59,650 nt of DNA from a virus: IMG/VR virus record IMGVR_UViG_3300043431_000358, positions 1 to 59,650 of that record. The stretch is one strand, 5' to 3'. Positions 1 through 8,887 of this stretch are shown in pieces. The notes below the pieces were generated by a model. That model did not search any database. It worked only from the letters and a program-made list of their open reading frames with translations, and was not told where the DNA came from. How positions within the stretch are numbered: the stretch's first letter is position 1; each line of letters begins with the position of its first letter. A program made the translations under genes and the position numbers.

Positions 1-133
1 ACCTTGTCCACAGGTCCGCGGAATGTAGGGTCGGGGTCAGCGGCGGATCAGGTAAGTTTTACCGGCAGGTCCGTCCGGGTCGGTCGTCAGGCCGGCGCGG
101 CCTGATCAGCACGTCGAAGGTAAGTGGGGATCC
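1..133. other. Leader between window end and terS
   Basis: No gene is visible here. A DnaA-box-like 9-mer, TTGTCCACA, lies at 4-12. A related 9-mer, TTATACACA, lies at 59636-59644. If the ends join, the two are direct repeats 18 bp apart. A small inverted repeat (GGTAA/TTACC) lies at 51-63. Because an HNH gene ends at 59585 and terS begins at 134, this junction is where a cos or pac site would be expected, but I cannot identify the cut site. Confidence 0.45.
87..105. other. Perfect hairpin upstream of terS
   Basis: TCAGGCC and GGCCTGA form a perfect 7-bp stem around a 5-nt loop, about 30 bp before the terS start codon. No T-run follows, so it is not a classical terminator. It could be part of a packaging site or a leader RNA structure. 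Confidence 0.4.
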
Positions 134-739
134 ATGGCCACACGCGGACGCAAGCCCAAGCCGACGAACCTGAAGCTGGTGCAGGGGAACCCCGGGAAAC
201 GGGCGATCAACAAGGGTGAGCCGAAGCCGCCGGCCGGCGATGCACTGACGCCGCCGTCGTTCCTGAACGCCCCCGCCAAAGTCGAATGGGCCCGCGTGCT
301 TGGTGACCTGCAGCGTTGCGGTCTCGTCACCACGATTGACCGGGCGGCGCTGGCCGGGTACTGCCAGGCCTACGGGACGTGGACCGAGTGCGACAAGGCG
401 CTGAAGGCCGCGGCCCGGCTGGACCGGGCCAATGCCAAGGCGGCGCTGGCCATGCTGATGCCGGGCGACAAGGTCGGCCAGGCCGCGGTGGGTGCGCAGC
501 TGGCCTCCGCCGGCCTGCTGGCCACCACGACGAACGGCAACGTGATCCAGTCCGTGCTGCTGGGGGCGCGCAACCGGGCGATGGAGCTGTGCCTCAAGTT
601 CGGTGCCGAGTTCGGCATGACACCCTCAGCGAGGTCCCGCATCGATGTCAGCATTGGCGACAGCGCCCCGGCAGCCGGCCAAGGCCAGGGCCAAGGTAAG
701 CAAGCCGCCGCCGGCGGGCCAGGCTCCTACCTCACCTGA
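134..739 (+). CDS. terS: Terminase small subunit, P27 family
   Basis: This is probably the DNA-recognition subunit of the packaging motor, which binds the packaging site and hands DNA to the large subunit. The N-terminus (RGRKPKPTNLKLVQGNPGKR) is the signature opening of P27-type phage small terminases. It is followed by a helical region that includes 'FLNAPAKVEWARVLGDL'. The length (201 aa) is slightly long because of a Gly/Ala/Gln-rich tail of about 25 residues, which is encoded where the gene overlaps terL by 95 bp. The ATG follows AAGTGGGGA. Its position as the first head gene, directly before the large terminase, supports the call. Confidence 0.9.
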   Translation: MATRGRKPKPTNLKLVQGNPGKRAINKGEPKPPAGDALTPPSFLNAPAKVEWARVLGDLQRCGLVTTIDRAALAGYCQAYGTWTECDKALKAAARLDRANAKAALAMLMPGDKVGQAAVGAQLASAGLLATTTNGNVIQSVLLGARNRAMELCLKFGAEFGMTPSARSRIDVSIGDSAPAAGQGQGQGKQAAAGGPGSYLT

Positions 740-2477
740 TCCGGTCACGGCCTACGCCCAGGACGTGGTGGCGGGGCGGGTGGTGGCGGGGCCCTACGTC
801 CGCGCCGCCTGCCAGCGCCACCTGCGGGACCTGGTGGAGGCGCCGGCGCGGGGCTACCGATTCGACCTGGCGCTGGTGGCGCGCGTCATCGGCTTCTTCC
901 GTGATGTGCTGCGGCTCAACGTGGGCGAGGCCAGCTCGGCCGAGCTTCGACCATTCGTGCTGGAGCCCAGCCAGGCCTTCATCGCGGGCAGCTTGTTCGG
1001 GTGGGTGAGCGCTGCGACCGGCATGCGGCGGTTCCGCACCGCCTACATCGAACAGGGCAAGGGCAACGGCAAGAGCCCGTTCGCCGCCGGCCTGGGCCTG
1101 TACGGTACGGTGGCCGACGACGAGCCTGGCGCCGAGTGCTACGCCGCGGCAGCGAACCTCGACCAGGCGCTGATCATGTTCCGGGACGCGGTGGCCATGC
1201 GCGACCAGTCCCCGGTGCTCAAGGCCGCGCTCGTGAAGCACGGCGGCGCCAAGTGCACGAACCTCAGCTACGCGAAGAGGGGCGCGTTCTTCCGGGCGGT
1301 CACTGCGTCGGACGGCAAGTCGGGCCCGCGGCCGCACTTCAGCCTGGTCGACGAGCTGCACGAGCACCCGAACGCCGACGTTGTGGACATGCTGTCGGCC
1401 GGGCAGAAGGGGCGCCGCCAGCCGTTGCTCGTCGAGATCACGAACAGCGGGTTCGACAAGCAAAGCGTCTGCTACGCCCACCACGAGTACAGCATCCGTG
1501 TCGCCGAGGGGCTGGAGCACGACGACACCTGGTTCGCCTACGTCTGCGCGCTGGACAAGAAGGACGACCCTCTGGTGGACGAAGGCTGCTGGATCAAGGC
1601 GAATCCGCTGCTGGGCGTGACGATCCAGCTGGAGTACCTGCGCAAGCAGGTGCGCGAGGCGATCGGCATGCCGTCCAAGCAGAGCACGGTGAGGCGCCTG
1701 AACTTCTGCCAGTGGGTGGACGCCAAGAATCCATGGATTGACGGCCCAACCTGGCTGGCGGTGGAGCACGAGTGGGACGCGCTGGAGGAGCTGGCGCAGT
1801 GCGACGAGGTGGTGGGCGCGCTTGACCTGTCCGGCACGCTCGACCTGACCGCGCTGGCGCTGGCCGGCCGCCATTCCGAGACGCCCGACCAGTTCATTGC
1901 GCGTGCCGAGTTCTGGACGCCGGCTGACACGCTGCGCGAACGCGCGCGAAAGGACAAGGCCCCGTACGAGCTGTGGCGGGATGCTGGCCACCTCAACGCC
2001 ACGCCCGGCCGCAGCATCGACTATTCGGTCGTGGCCGAGCGCATCCTTGAACTGCAGCAGATGCTGCCGGCCCTCAAGGCCCTGGCGTTCGATCCCTACC
2101 GCATCAAGTACTTGGAAAGGGAGATGGAGCTGCTGGGCGTGGAGATCGAACTGCGGCCCCATCCGCAGGGCTACTTCAAGCCGCAGCCGAAGAAGGATGC
2201 GCAGGGCAATGACCTGCCGGTGCTGTGGATGCCTAGGTCGATCGAGGTGCTCAGCAAGAAGGTGGTCGACAAGAGGATCCGGGTGGAGCGGAACCCCTGT
2301 CTGACCTGGAACGCGGCCTCGGCGGTGCTGGAGGCGGACGGCAAGAACAACTCGATTTTCCAGAAGCGCAAGAGCTACGGCCGCATCGACGGCCTGGTGG
2401 CGGTGGCGATGGCGGTGGGCTTCCTGGACCTGGGTGGCACAATCGCGCCAACGGAGCCGAACATCAGATGGCTGTGA
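645..2477 (+). CDS. terL: Terminase large subunit
   Basis: This is the packaging ATPase-nuclease that pumps DNA into the prohead and cuts it. The N-terminal ATPase domain shows a Walker A-like P-loop at residues 137-144 (QGKGNGKS) and a Walker B with catalytic Glu at 232-237 (FSLVDE). The C-terminal RNase H-like nuclease domain has candidate metal-binding acidic residues at D394 (GALDLSGTLD) and D582 (RIDGLVAVAM). The length of 610 aa fits the HK97-like phage family. The gene starts 95 bp inside terS with AGGT upstream of the ATG, and it overlaps the portal gene by 10 bp, consistent with one late operon. Confidence 0.95.
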   Translation: MSALATAPRQPAKARAKVSKPPPAGQAPTSPDPVTAYAQDVVAGRVVAGPYVRAACQRHLRDLVEAPARGYRFDLALVARVIGFFRDVLRLNVGEASSAELRPFVLEPSQAFIAGSLFGWVSAATGMRRFRTAYIEQGKGNGKSPFAAGLGLYGTVADDEPGAECYAAAANLDQALIMFRDAVAMRDQSPVLKAALVKHGGAKCTNLSYAKRGAFFRAVTASDGKSGPRPHFSLVDELHEHPNADVVDMLSAGQKGRRQPLLVEITNSGFDKQSVCYAHHEYSIRVAEGLEHDDTWFAYVCALDKKDDPLVDEGCWIKANPLLGVTIQLEYLRKQVREAIGMPSKQSTVRRLNFCQWVDAKNPWIDGPTWLAVEHEWDALEELAQCDEVVGALDLSGTLDLTALALAGRHSETPDQFIARAEFWTPADTLRERARKDKAPYELWRDAGHLNATPGRSIDYSVVAERILELQQMLPALKALAFDPYRIKYLEREMELLGVEIELRPHPQGYFKPQPKKDAQGNDLPVLWMPRSIEVLSKKVVDKRIRVERNPCLTWNAASAVLEADGKNNSIFQKRKSYGRIDGLVAVAMAVGFLDLGGTIAPTEPNIRWL

Positions 2478-4111
2478 ACCCTGTCGCGGCGATTCGAAAT
2501 GCATGGCGCGCGATGCGGGCGCCGGCCGCGGCGTCTGCCCAAGCCGCCCTCCAGTCGCAGCCCGCGGACCCGCAGCGCGGCACGATCCTGCAGGTGATCA
2601 CGCGCAACCACGCCGACGTGCGGGTTACCCCTGATGTGGCGCTGATGGTCTCGGCGGTCTGGGCCTGCATCGATGTGATCGCGGGCACCATGTCCGCCAG
2701 CAACTGGGACGTGTACGGCGGCGTGCGCGACGGCGGCAATGAGTACCTATTGCCAGGCGACGCGACACACTTCATTTTGAACACTCGGTGGAACCCAGAG
2801 ATGACGGCCCAGGCCGCCAAGCGGGCGCTGTTTATCAGCGCGGTTGGCATGGGGAACGGCTACGCCGAAATCGAGCGCGACATGGCCGGCCGGGTGGCTT
2901 CGATCTGGCCCATTCGGTCGGACCGAGTAGAGCCGATGCGAGACATGGGCACGGGCCGCCTCTATTACCGCGTGCACAACGACCTGCGTGCGGGATGGGT
3001 GGACCTGGACCCGCGCGACATGCTGCACATCCGTGGGCCTGGTGTGGATGGGCTGCTGGGCGACAACCCTGTGGCGCGAGCGGTTCAGACGATCGCCAAG
3101 GCAATCGCGATCGATCAGTTCACGGCGTCCTACTTCGGGAACAACACGCAGCTTGGCGGTGTGCTCACAGTACCCGGCAAGTTGGACGACGTCACCTACG
3201 ACCGCTTGAAGAGCCAGTTGGAGGAGCGCCACCGCGGCGCCACCAAAGCGTTCCGGGAGGCGATCCTGGAAGGTGGCATGAAGTGGGAGGCGGTCAGCAC
3301 CGAGGCAGAGAAGGCCCAGCTCATCCAGGCTGCACAAAACTCTGTCGAGGAGATCGCGCGCTGGTACCACGTCCCGCCGCACAAGATCGGACACTTGGCG
3401 CGCTCGACGAACAACAACATCGAGCACCAAGGGCTCGAATTTGTGCGCGACTCGATGCGGCCGTGGCGCGTCGAGACCGAGCAGGAGTGCGACTACAAGT
3501 TGTTCCCGGCGCGCGGCGTGCGCCGCTTCGTGTGCGTGGACCTGGACTGGGCCACCGATGGTGATTTCAAGTCCCGCATGGAGGCCTTCCAGATCGCCCG
3601 CGGCATGGGGGTGTTCAGCGCGAACGACATCCTGCGCAAGCTGGGCGAGAACACCATCGGGCCGGAGGGTGACCTGCGCATCGTGAATGGCGCGGCCATC
3701 CCGCTCAAGGACGTTGGCAAAAACTACGCGGTGGCCGCGCCGGCGCCGGCCGCAGCACCTGGTGCCGATGGCGCTGAGCCGGACGGTGCGGAGGAGCCAG
3801 ACGACGGCGACACCTCAACGATCGAGGCCTGGACCCGCAGCGTGCTGGCCCGCGTGGCTGCGCGGCGCGACAACCGGGCCGCGGACCTGCGCCGCGGCGG
3901 CAAGACGGCAGAGGACGCGATGGCGCAGGCCCAGGCCGACACGGTGCGGGCGCTACCCACCATGTCGGCCGACCTGCTTGACATGCTTGACGCCTGCTGG
4001 CCCGGCTCGGCCGCGCGGCTGCAGTTTTTCAATGCGGCGCGCGCGGTCGCTGCCGGGGGCGCCCCGGCCGATGCGGCTGCCGAGTTCATTCGGACGGTGA
4101 GGGCACCATGA
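2468..4111 (+). CDS. Portal protein, HK97 family
   Basis: This is the dodecameric ring at the unique capsid vertex through which DNA enters and leaves. HK97-family portal hallmarks are present: 'VSAVWACIDVIAGTMS' near residue 60, the 'GDNPVARAVQTIAKAIAIDQF' stem region, and 'YHVPPHKIGHLARSTNNNIE' in the crown/clip part. At 547 aa it is longer than many relatives. The excess is an Ala/Pro/Asp-rich linker after about residue 420, followed by a helical C-terminal domain. It overlaps both terL and the protease gene (ATGA), so translation is coupled. Confidence 0.93.
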   Translation: MAVNPVAAIRNAWRAMRAPAAASAQAALQSQPADPQRGTILQVITRNHADVRVTPDVALMVSAVWACIDVIAGTMSASNWDVYGGVRDGGNEYLLPGDATHFILNTRWNPEMTAQAAKRALFISAVGMGNGYAEIERDMAGRVASIWPIRSDRVEPMRDMGTGRLYYRVHNDLRAGWVDLDPRDMLHIRGPGVDGLLGDNPVARAVQTIAKAIAIDQFTASYFGNNTQLGGVLTVPGKLDDVTYDRLKSQLEERHRGATKAFREAILEGGMKWEAVSTEAEKAQLIQAAQNSVEEIARWYHVPPHKIGHLARSTNNNIEHQGLEFVRDSMRPWRVETEQECDYKLFPARGVRRFVCVDLDWATDGDFKSRMEAFQIARGMGVFSANDILRKLGENTIGPEGDLRIVNGAAIPLKDVGKNYAVAAPAPAAAPGADGAEPDGAEEPDDGDTSTIEAWTRSVLARVAARRDNRAADLRRGGKTAEDAMAQAQADTVRALPTMSADLLDMLDACWPGSAARLQFFNAARAVAAGGAPADAAAEFIRTVRAP

Positions 4112-4812
4112 CAATCCTGGCGAAGACGAAGGGCAAGCGCGGCGAGATCTACGTCTACGAGGCAATCGGGGACGGGTGGGTCGGCGGCATCACGGCCAAG
4201 TCTTTTGCCGACACGCTGGCGAAGCTGAGGGACGTGACGGCGCTGGACATCTACATCAACAGCCCGGGGGGCGGGGTGTTCGATGGCATCGCGATTTACA
4301 ACCAGATCCGCCGCTGGGACCGCGGGGAACGCATCGTGCACATCGACGGCATCGCGGCCTCGATCGCCAGCGTGATCGCCATGGCCGGCGACGAGATCCG
4401 CATCGCGGCCAATGGCCAGGTGATGATCCACGAGCCGTGGGGCATGGCCTACGGCACGGCCGACGACATGCGCAAGAGCGCCGAAAGCCTGGACGGTGTG
4501 CACGAGACCATCCTCGACACGTATGTTTCGCGCACGAAGGGTGATCGCAAGGATCTGGACAAGCTCATGCGGGCGGAAACCTGGATGCTGGCCGACGAGG
4601 CGGTGCGCCGCGGCTTCGCCACCAGCAAGACCGAGGAGAAGACGCCCGAGATGGAACCGGCGGCCATGGCGGCCACGATGGCGCTGCTGGACAAGTACCG
4701 CAACACGCCGGCCAACTTGCGCGCCACGTCAGTGGCCGCCAACGCCAAAGTGGCGCGGATGTCAATGCGCGTGCAACAATTGCGCGCGGGGGCCAGCCCC
4801 CGGAACGCGTAA
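4108..4812 (+). CDS. ClpP-like head maturation protease
   Basis: This S14-family serine protease probably processes the capsid precursor during prohead maturation. Ser85 in GIAASIAS and His108 in MIHEPWG occupy the ClpP catalytic positions, and 'IYINSPGGGVFDGIAIYN' is the conserved oxyanion/substrate strand. Its position between portal and capsid is the usual one for HK97-like head operons. The C-terminal 60 residues (Ala/Met-rich) are probably a linker. The start codon overlaps the portal stop (ATGA). Confidence 0.92.
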   Translation: MTILAKTKGKRGEIYVYEAIGDGWVGGITAKSFADTLAKLRDVTALDIYINSPGGGVFDGIAIYNQIRRWDRGERIVHIDGIAASIASVIAMAGDEIRIAANGQVMIHEPWGMAYGTADDMRKSAESLDGVHETILDTYVSRTKGDRKDLDKLMRAETWMLADEAVRRGFATSKTEEKTPEMEPAAMAATMALLDKYRNTPANLRATSVAANAKVARMSMRVQQLRAGASPRNA

Positions 4813-4854
4813 CGGCCAGCCGGACGCCAACCTACCCACCGAAAGGAATCGGCA

Positions 4855-6336
4855 ATGCGTACGAACCTCCACCTGGCCCTAACCGCCACCGCCGTTGCGC
4901 TGTGCCTGGGCTTTCCCATCAACGCCGGCAGGACCGATCAGCGGCTGCCGGTCATCCGCGCCGACGGCGTGCAGATGGAACACCTCCAGGCCCGGCTCGC
5001 CGAACTGGACAGCTCGGCAAAAAACATCATTGCGTTCGCCGAGAGCGAGAAGCGGTCCCTCAACGGCGACGAGGTCAAGGAACTCGACAAGATCTACGCC
5101 GCGTTCGAGGAGGTGGACGCCGAAATCAAGGTCCGCGAGCGCGCCGCCAACATGTCGGCCCGCGCCGCTGGCGGCGGCGGCCGGCAGACCAATCCGGACC
5201 TGACGCCCACGCAAGTGGCTGCTGCTGCCGGTGACGATGTGCCGGCCGCAACCCAGCAAAGCCCGGCCCTGGCCCGGCGCGTGGCCGCCAGCGCGCGGTC
5301 GACCGACACCGGCAAGTGGGGCTTCCGTTCGCCGGGCGAGTTCATCGTCGCGGTGTTCCGCGCCTCGGCCCGCGGCGCCAGCCCCGACCCGCGCCTGATC
5401 GCAAATGCGCCCACCACCTATGGGCAGGAGGGCGTGGGTGCCGATGGCGGCTTCGCGGTGCCGCCCGATTTCCGCGCGACCATCATCAAGAAGGTGGCCG
5501 GCGAAGAGTCGCTGCTGTCGATGACCGACCAGCAGACCACCAGCAGCAACAACATCACGTTCCCCGTCGACGAGACGGAGCCATGGGGCACTTCGGGCGT
5601 GCGCGTCTACTGGGAAAGCGAGGGCGGGCAGAAGACCCAGAGCAAGCCGCGCCTGGCCGAGTCCACCGTCAAGGCGAACAAGCTCATCGCGCTGGTGCCA
5701 ATGACCGACGAGCTGCTGGACGACGCCCCGGCGATGACCTCGTGGCTGAACACCAAGGTGCCCGAGCACATCGACTACGCCGTCAACGCCGCCATCATCC
5801 GCGGCAGCGGCGTGGGCCAGCCGCTGGGCATGCTCAACAGCGCGGGCCTGCTGACGGTGGCGGCTGAGAGCGGCCAGGCCGCTGACACGCTGCGCTTCGA
5901 GAACATCGTGAACCTCTACACCCGCATGCCGGCGAGCAGCAAGCGCCGGGCCGTGTGGCTGATGAACGAGGACAACGAGGCCCAACTGATGAAGATGCAG
6001 TTCCCCGGCACGGGCACGGCCGTCCCGGTGTACCTGCCGCCCGGCGGCTTGTCCGCTGCTCCCTACGGCACGTTGATGGGCCGGCCGGTTATTCCCATGG
6101 AAGCCATGTCCGCCCTCGGCGATGTGGGTGACATCGTCTTCGCCGACATGTCCAAGTACATGACCTTGGTGAAGGGCGGGCTGAAGCAGGACATCTCCAT
6201 CCACCTGTGGTTCGACTACGACATCACGGCCTTCCGCTTCGTGCTGCGAGTCGGCGGAAAGCCCTGGTTCAACAGCGTGATCACCCGCGCGAACGGCCTG
6301 TCGCGTTCGTTCTTCGTCACGCTCGGCGCGCGCTGA
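4855..6336 (+). CDS. Major capsid protein, HK97 fold
   Basis: This is the main shell protein. Residues from about 40 to 110 form a predicted helical scaffold (delta) domain ('LQARLAELDSSAKNIIAFAE'). The mature HK97-like domain begins near residue 175 (GEFIVAVFRA) and contains 'QEGVGADGGFAVPPDF', 'NITFPVDETEPWG' and the late 'LMGRPVIPMEAMSALGDVGD'. The ATG at 4855 has a strong AAAGGA ribosome-binding site. It produces an unusual hydrophobic N-terminus (HLALTATAVALCLGFP) that resembles a signal peptide. An internal ATG at 4975 would remove it but lacks a good ribosome-binding site. The upstream protease probably removes the N-terminal region. Confidence 0.92.
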   Translation: MRTNLHLALTATAVALCLGFPINAGRTDQRLPVIRADGVQMEHLQARLAELDSSAKNIIAFAESEKRSLNGDEVKELDKIYAAFEEVDAEIKVRERAANMSARAAGGGGRQTNPDLTPTQVAAAAGDDVPAATQQSPALARRVAASARSTDTGKWGFRSPGEFIVAVFRASARGASPDPRLIANAPTTYGQEGVGADGGFAVPPDFRATIIKKVAGEESLLSMTDQQTTSSNNITFPVDETEPWGTSGVRVYWESEGGQKTQSKPRLAESTVKANKLIALVPMTDELLDDAPAMTSWLNTKVPEHIDYAVNAAIIRGSGVGQPLGMLNSAGLLTVAAESGQAADTLRFENIVNLYTRMPASSKRRAVWLMNEDNEAQLMKMQFPGTGTAVPVYLPPGGLSAAPYGTLMGRPVIPMEAMSALGDVGDIVFADMSKYMTLVKGGLKQDISIHLWFDYDITAFRFVLRVGGKPWFNSVITRANGLSRSFFVTLGAR

Positions 6337-6393
6337 TCACCCAGTGCCGCGGGGCAGCCCGCGGCCGGCTCACCCTCTTCGAAAGGAACTGAC

Positions 6394-6846
6394 ATGCAAC
6401 CGAACCAAACGCCCAGCGAGCAAAGCGCTGTGCTGGCGTGCATCGACCCGGACGCCTACACGGCGGCCACCTACACCACCGGCTGGGTGGCCCTGGGCGA
6501 GTGGGACTACGTGCAGGCCATCATCATGGCTGGCGCCCTGGGTTCCAGTGCCACGCTCGACGCCAAGCTCACGGCCGCATCGGACAGCAGCGGCACCGGG
6601 CCGACTGACGTGACGGGCGCGGCCATCACCCAGCTTACCCAGGCCGGGACCGACTCTAACAAGCAGGCGCTGATCAACCTGCGCATGGACTCGCTGGCCG
6701 GCCTGGGCTTCACGCACTTGCGGCTGAGCATGACCGTGGGCACGGCCACGTCGGACGCTGGCGCGCTGCTGCTGGGCTTCGGCGCCAAGTACGCACCGGC
6801 CAGCAACAGTGATGCCACCACGGTCGACAGCATCACGACGGTGTGA
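6394..6846 (+). CDS. Probable head accessory or decoration protein
   Basis: A 150-aa, Ala/Thr/Gly-rich, mainly beta-type protein without cysteine pairs or membrane segments. It has its own GAAAGGA ribosome-binding site 57 bp downstream of the capsid gene, the slot where small decoration or cement proteins are found in HK97-like phages. The sequence contains 'YTTGWVALGEWDYVQAIIMAG' and ends 'GAKYAPASNSDATTVDSI'. I do not recognise a named family. The structural role is inferred from position and composition only. Confidence 0.6.
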   Translation: MQPNQTPSEQSAVLACIDPDAYTAATYTTGWVALGEWDYVQAIIMAGALGSSATLDAKLTAASDSSGTGPTDVTGAAITQLTQAGTDSNKQALINLRMDSLAGLGFTHLRLSMTVGTATSDAGALLLGFGAKYAPASNSDATTVDSITTV

Positions 6847-7265
6847 CCATGACGGCGCCGCCCAGCAGCACCAAGACGATCCGCTTCACTGAGGCGGCCG
6901 AAGTGGACTACCTTGACGGCGCCGGCCTGCGCAAGTACGCCGAGGGGTCCACGCACACGATGCGGTCCGACAAGGCGGACCGGTGGATCCGGCGCTCCAA
7001 GGCCGTGGACGTCACGTTGCGGGAGACCGTGGACGTGGCGGGCCCAGCGGTGCTGCGCCAGCCGGGCGACGAGCCGCGCGCACCGGCCGCTCCGGCCGCG
7101 GCACCGGCCGCTCCGGTCACAGCAGGCGGCGCGATGGCGTCGGGAGTACCCCAGCATGGCAACACCGTGGCGAGTGCCCCTGCTGTGGCCGGGGCGGACG
7201 GTGGCGGTGATGGCCAGCGGGCCGTCAATGTCGGCGACCGTGGCCGAGGCGGTTCGCGCGAGTGA
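6843..7265 (+). CDS. Small protein of the head region, unknown
   Basis: A 140-aa protein. The first 60 residues look ordered ('IRFTEAAEVDYLDGAGLRKY', 'MRSDKADRWIRRSKAVDV') and resemble short phage proteins often found after the capsid gene. The remainder is a Pro/Ala/Gly low-complexity tail. The start is GTG 6843, overlapping the previous stop, or ATG 6849. The last 110 bp overlap the next gene, so the true C-terminus may be dispensable. Function is not assigned. Confidence 0.6.
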   Translation: MTMTAPPSSTKTIRFTEAAEVDYLDGAGLRKYAEGSTHTMRSDKADRWIRRSKAVDVTLRETVDVAGPAVLRQPGDEPRAPAAPAAAPAAPVTAGGAMASGVPQHGNTVASAPAVAGADGGGDGQRAVNVGDRGRGGSRE

Positions 7266-7815
7266 CCTGCCGTCGATCGCGGTCAACGACACGCACCGCT
7301 TAGCCCCCTGGGCGGCGGTGCTCTACGCAGCGGATTCATCCTGGTGGGCGCACCACGCAGCCGAAGCGCTGCACTTCCCCGGCATCAAGGCCACGGCCAA
7401 CGACAGCGTGCCGTATCGCGCGGTGCACCTGCTGCGCCCAACCGGCATCGAAGGCTTCGACCCCGACCCAGGCTGCCTGCGCACCGGTGGGAACGGCGGC
7501 TACCAAGCGCTGCACCTGGCCGTGCATGCTGGCGCCACCCGCATCCTCCTGTTCGGATTCGACCTGGACGACAGCGCCGGCCGGCACTGGCACGGCAGCC
7601 ACCCCGAGCCACTCACCAACACCGCCACGGGCGTGTTCGCGATCTGGCGATCCCGCTTCGCCACTCTGGTGGAGCCCCTGCGCGCGCGGGGTGTGCAGGT
7701 GGTCAACTGTGCGCCACAATCGGCGCTCCACTGTTGGCCGCTGGCCGACCCTTTCGAAACTCTCGCAGGAGCGCGAACTTGCCCGACGTCATCAACATCA
7801 CCGCCCGTGGCCTGA
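7156..7815 (+). CDS. MptE/DUF115-like protein, left paralog of cargo block
   Basis: A 219-aa protein with a Rossmann-like pattern: 'TVAVMASGPSM' (16-25), 'IAVNDTHRLAPWAAVLYAAD' (41-60) and 'NGGYQALHLAVHAGATRILLFGFDLD' (113-138). This order (GPS loop, later G-x-S/G-GYQA, then LxGFD) resembles MptE/DUF115 proteins and a family of uncharacterised phage proteins placed near glycosyltransferases. A clear paralog lies at 16224-16838 and shares 'ADSSWWAHH'/'CDARWWDHH' and 'SALHCWPL'/'SALDCWPM'. The ATG at 7156 is chosen because homology to the paralog begins just after it. A sugar- or nucleotide-linked role is inference. Confidence 0.75.
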   Translation: MATPWRVPLLWPGRTVAVMASGPSMSATVAEAVRASDLPSIAVNDTHRLAPWAAVLYAADSSWWAHHAAEALHFPGIKATANDSVPYRAVHLLRPTGIEGFDPDPGCLRTGGNGGYQALHLAVHAGATRILLFGFDLDDSAGRHWHGSHPEPLTNTATGVFAIWRSRFATLVEPLRARGVQVVNCAPQSALHCWPLADPFETLAGARTCPTSSTSPPVA

Positions 7816-8072
7816 GCAAGGCCAGTCACATGGCCAAGGAACTGGCCGAGATCGAATCCGCACTGGACACGCCACCCGAATACCGCAAGGACATTGCCGC
7901 GCTTGTCGGTCTGGACGGCTACAAAGTGTCTGTGCCGTGGTCACTGGTCCAGCAGGAGCTGCAGGAGAAGCGGGCCAAGCTGCACCTGGCGCTGCAGGAG
8001 ATGGGCATCCACCTGCTGCCGCCCGAACCCAAAGAGGCGCCGGCATTGGTCCCAATCTGCCCGTCCCTGTAA
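7779..8072 (+). CDS. Small helical protein, unknown
   Basis: A 97-aa protein starting at TTG with a strong CAGGAG site 8 bp upstream, overlapping the end of the previous gene. It reads 'PDVINITARGLSKASHMAKE', then 'SVPWSLVQQELQEKRAKLHL' and a Pro-rich end. It is probably all-helical and soluble. No family is recognised. It is placed at the head of the glycosyltransferase-like genes. Confidence 0.6.
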   Translation: MPDVINITARGLSKASHMAKELAEIESALDTPPEYRKDIAALVGLDGYKVSVPWSLVQQELQEKRAKLHLALQEMGIHLLPPEPKEAPALVPICPSL

Positions 8073-8077
8073 CGTCT

Positions 8078-8887
8078 ATGCGCGCGCTGTGCGTGCTCCG
8101 CGCCGCCCCGGTCTACCGGCGCGACGCCGTCTTCCAGGGCCTGCGAGCGGCCGGCTACGAGGTGCACACCAAGATGATGCCGCATCTGTGCGCCAGCGAC
8201 ATCATCGTGTCCTGGAACCGGTACGGCGTGCCGGACCAGCAGGCCCACATGATCGAGCGGGCCGGCGGCCGGGCCGTCATCATGGAGAACGGCTACCTCG
8301 GCAAGGAACTGGCCGGGGACAGTTGGTATGCCCTGTCGGTCGGCCACCATGCCGGGCGCGGGTCCTGGCCTGGAAGCGGCGAGCCGGCCGGCCACTGGAG
8401 CATGGCCACCGGTGCCGGTGCGGCTGCGCGGTGGGACGACCTGGCCATCCCGCTGGCCCCCTGGCGCGAGCCTGGCGGGGAGACCATCGTGCTGCACCAG
8501 CGCGGCATCGGCGAGCACGGCATTGCCTCGCCGCACCGGTGGGCCGAGGACCTGACCCCGCGCATCAAGGGCGCGCGCATGCGGGCGCACCCGGGCGCGG
8601 GCAACACCACCGACCTGGAGCACGACGTGCGCAAGGCCTCGGAGGTGATCACCTGGGCCAGCGGGGCCGCGCTGCGCTGCCTGGTGATGGGGATTCCGGT
8701 TTGGTACGCGATGCCAGGGTGGATCGGCGCGCCGGCCTCTCTGCCGCTCCAGGAGCGCGCGCGCGGGGTGCTGCCGCTGCGCGACGATGCCGCCCGACTG
8801 GGCATGCTGCGCCGGCTGGCCTGGGCCCAGTGGCGCCTTTCGGAGATCGAGAGTGGACACGCTTTCCGCACCCTCCTCGGCGTCTGA
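8078..8887 (+). CDS. Glycosyltransferase-like (GT-B type) protein
   Basis: A 269-aa protein. The C-terminal half has the pattern of GT-B or capsule-type transferases: 'MRAHPGAGNTTDLEHDVRKA' followed by 'VITWASGAALRCLVMGIPVW', where a conserved hydrophobic-T-x-x-S-x-A-x-x-A/C-L-x-x-G-I/K-P-V motif precedes the sugar-nucleotide pocket. The N-terminal half has 'DIIVSWNRYG' and 'GGRAVIMENGYLG'. A distant paralog is encoded at 14098-14871. It may glycosylate phage or host material; donor and acceptor are unknown. The next gene starts 35 bp before its stop. Confidence 0.65.
   Translation: MRALCVLRAAPVYRRDAVFQGLRAAGYEVHTKMMPHLCASDIIVSWNRYGVPDQQAHMIERAGGRAVIMENGYLGKELAGDSWYALSVGHHAGRGSWPGSGEPAGHWSMATGAGAAARWDDLAIPLAPWREPGGETIVLHQRGIGEHGIASPHRWAEDLTPRIKGARMRAHPGAGNTTDLEHDVRKASEVITWASGAALRCLVMGIPVWYAMPGWIGAPASLPLQERARGVLPLRDDAARLGMLRRLAWAQWRLSEIESGHAFRTLLGV

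Noticed and set aside
732-2504. Long open frame on the minus strand opposite the large terminase gene
   Set aside because: It is antisense to a gene with complete ATPase and nuclease motifs; its product is Arg/His/Gln-rich without family features. High G+C lengthens such antisense frames.
4879-6204. Long minus-strand frame opposite the capsid gene
   Set aside because: The plus-strand gene is a clear HK97-type capsid protein. The antisense product is low-complexity and has no ribosome-binding site.
7344-7778. Upstream in-frame extension of the 97-aa gene
   Set aside because: It would be read entirely through the MptE-like gene in another frame. The TTG at 7779 has a strong ribosome-binding site and is preferred.
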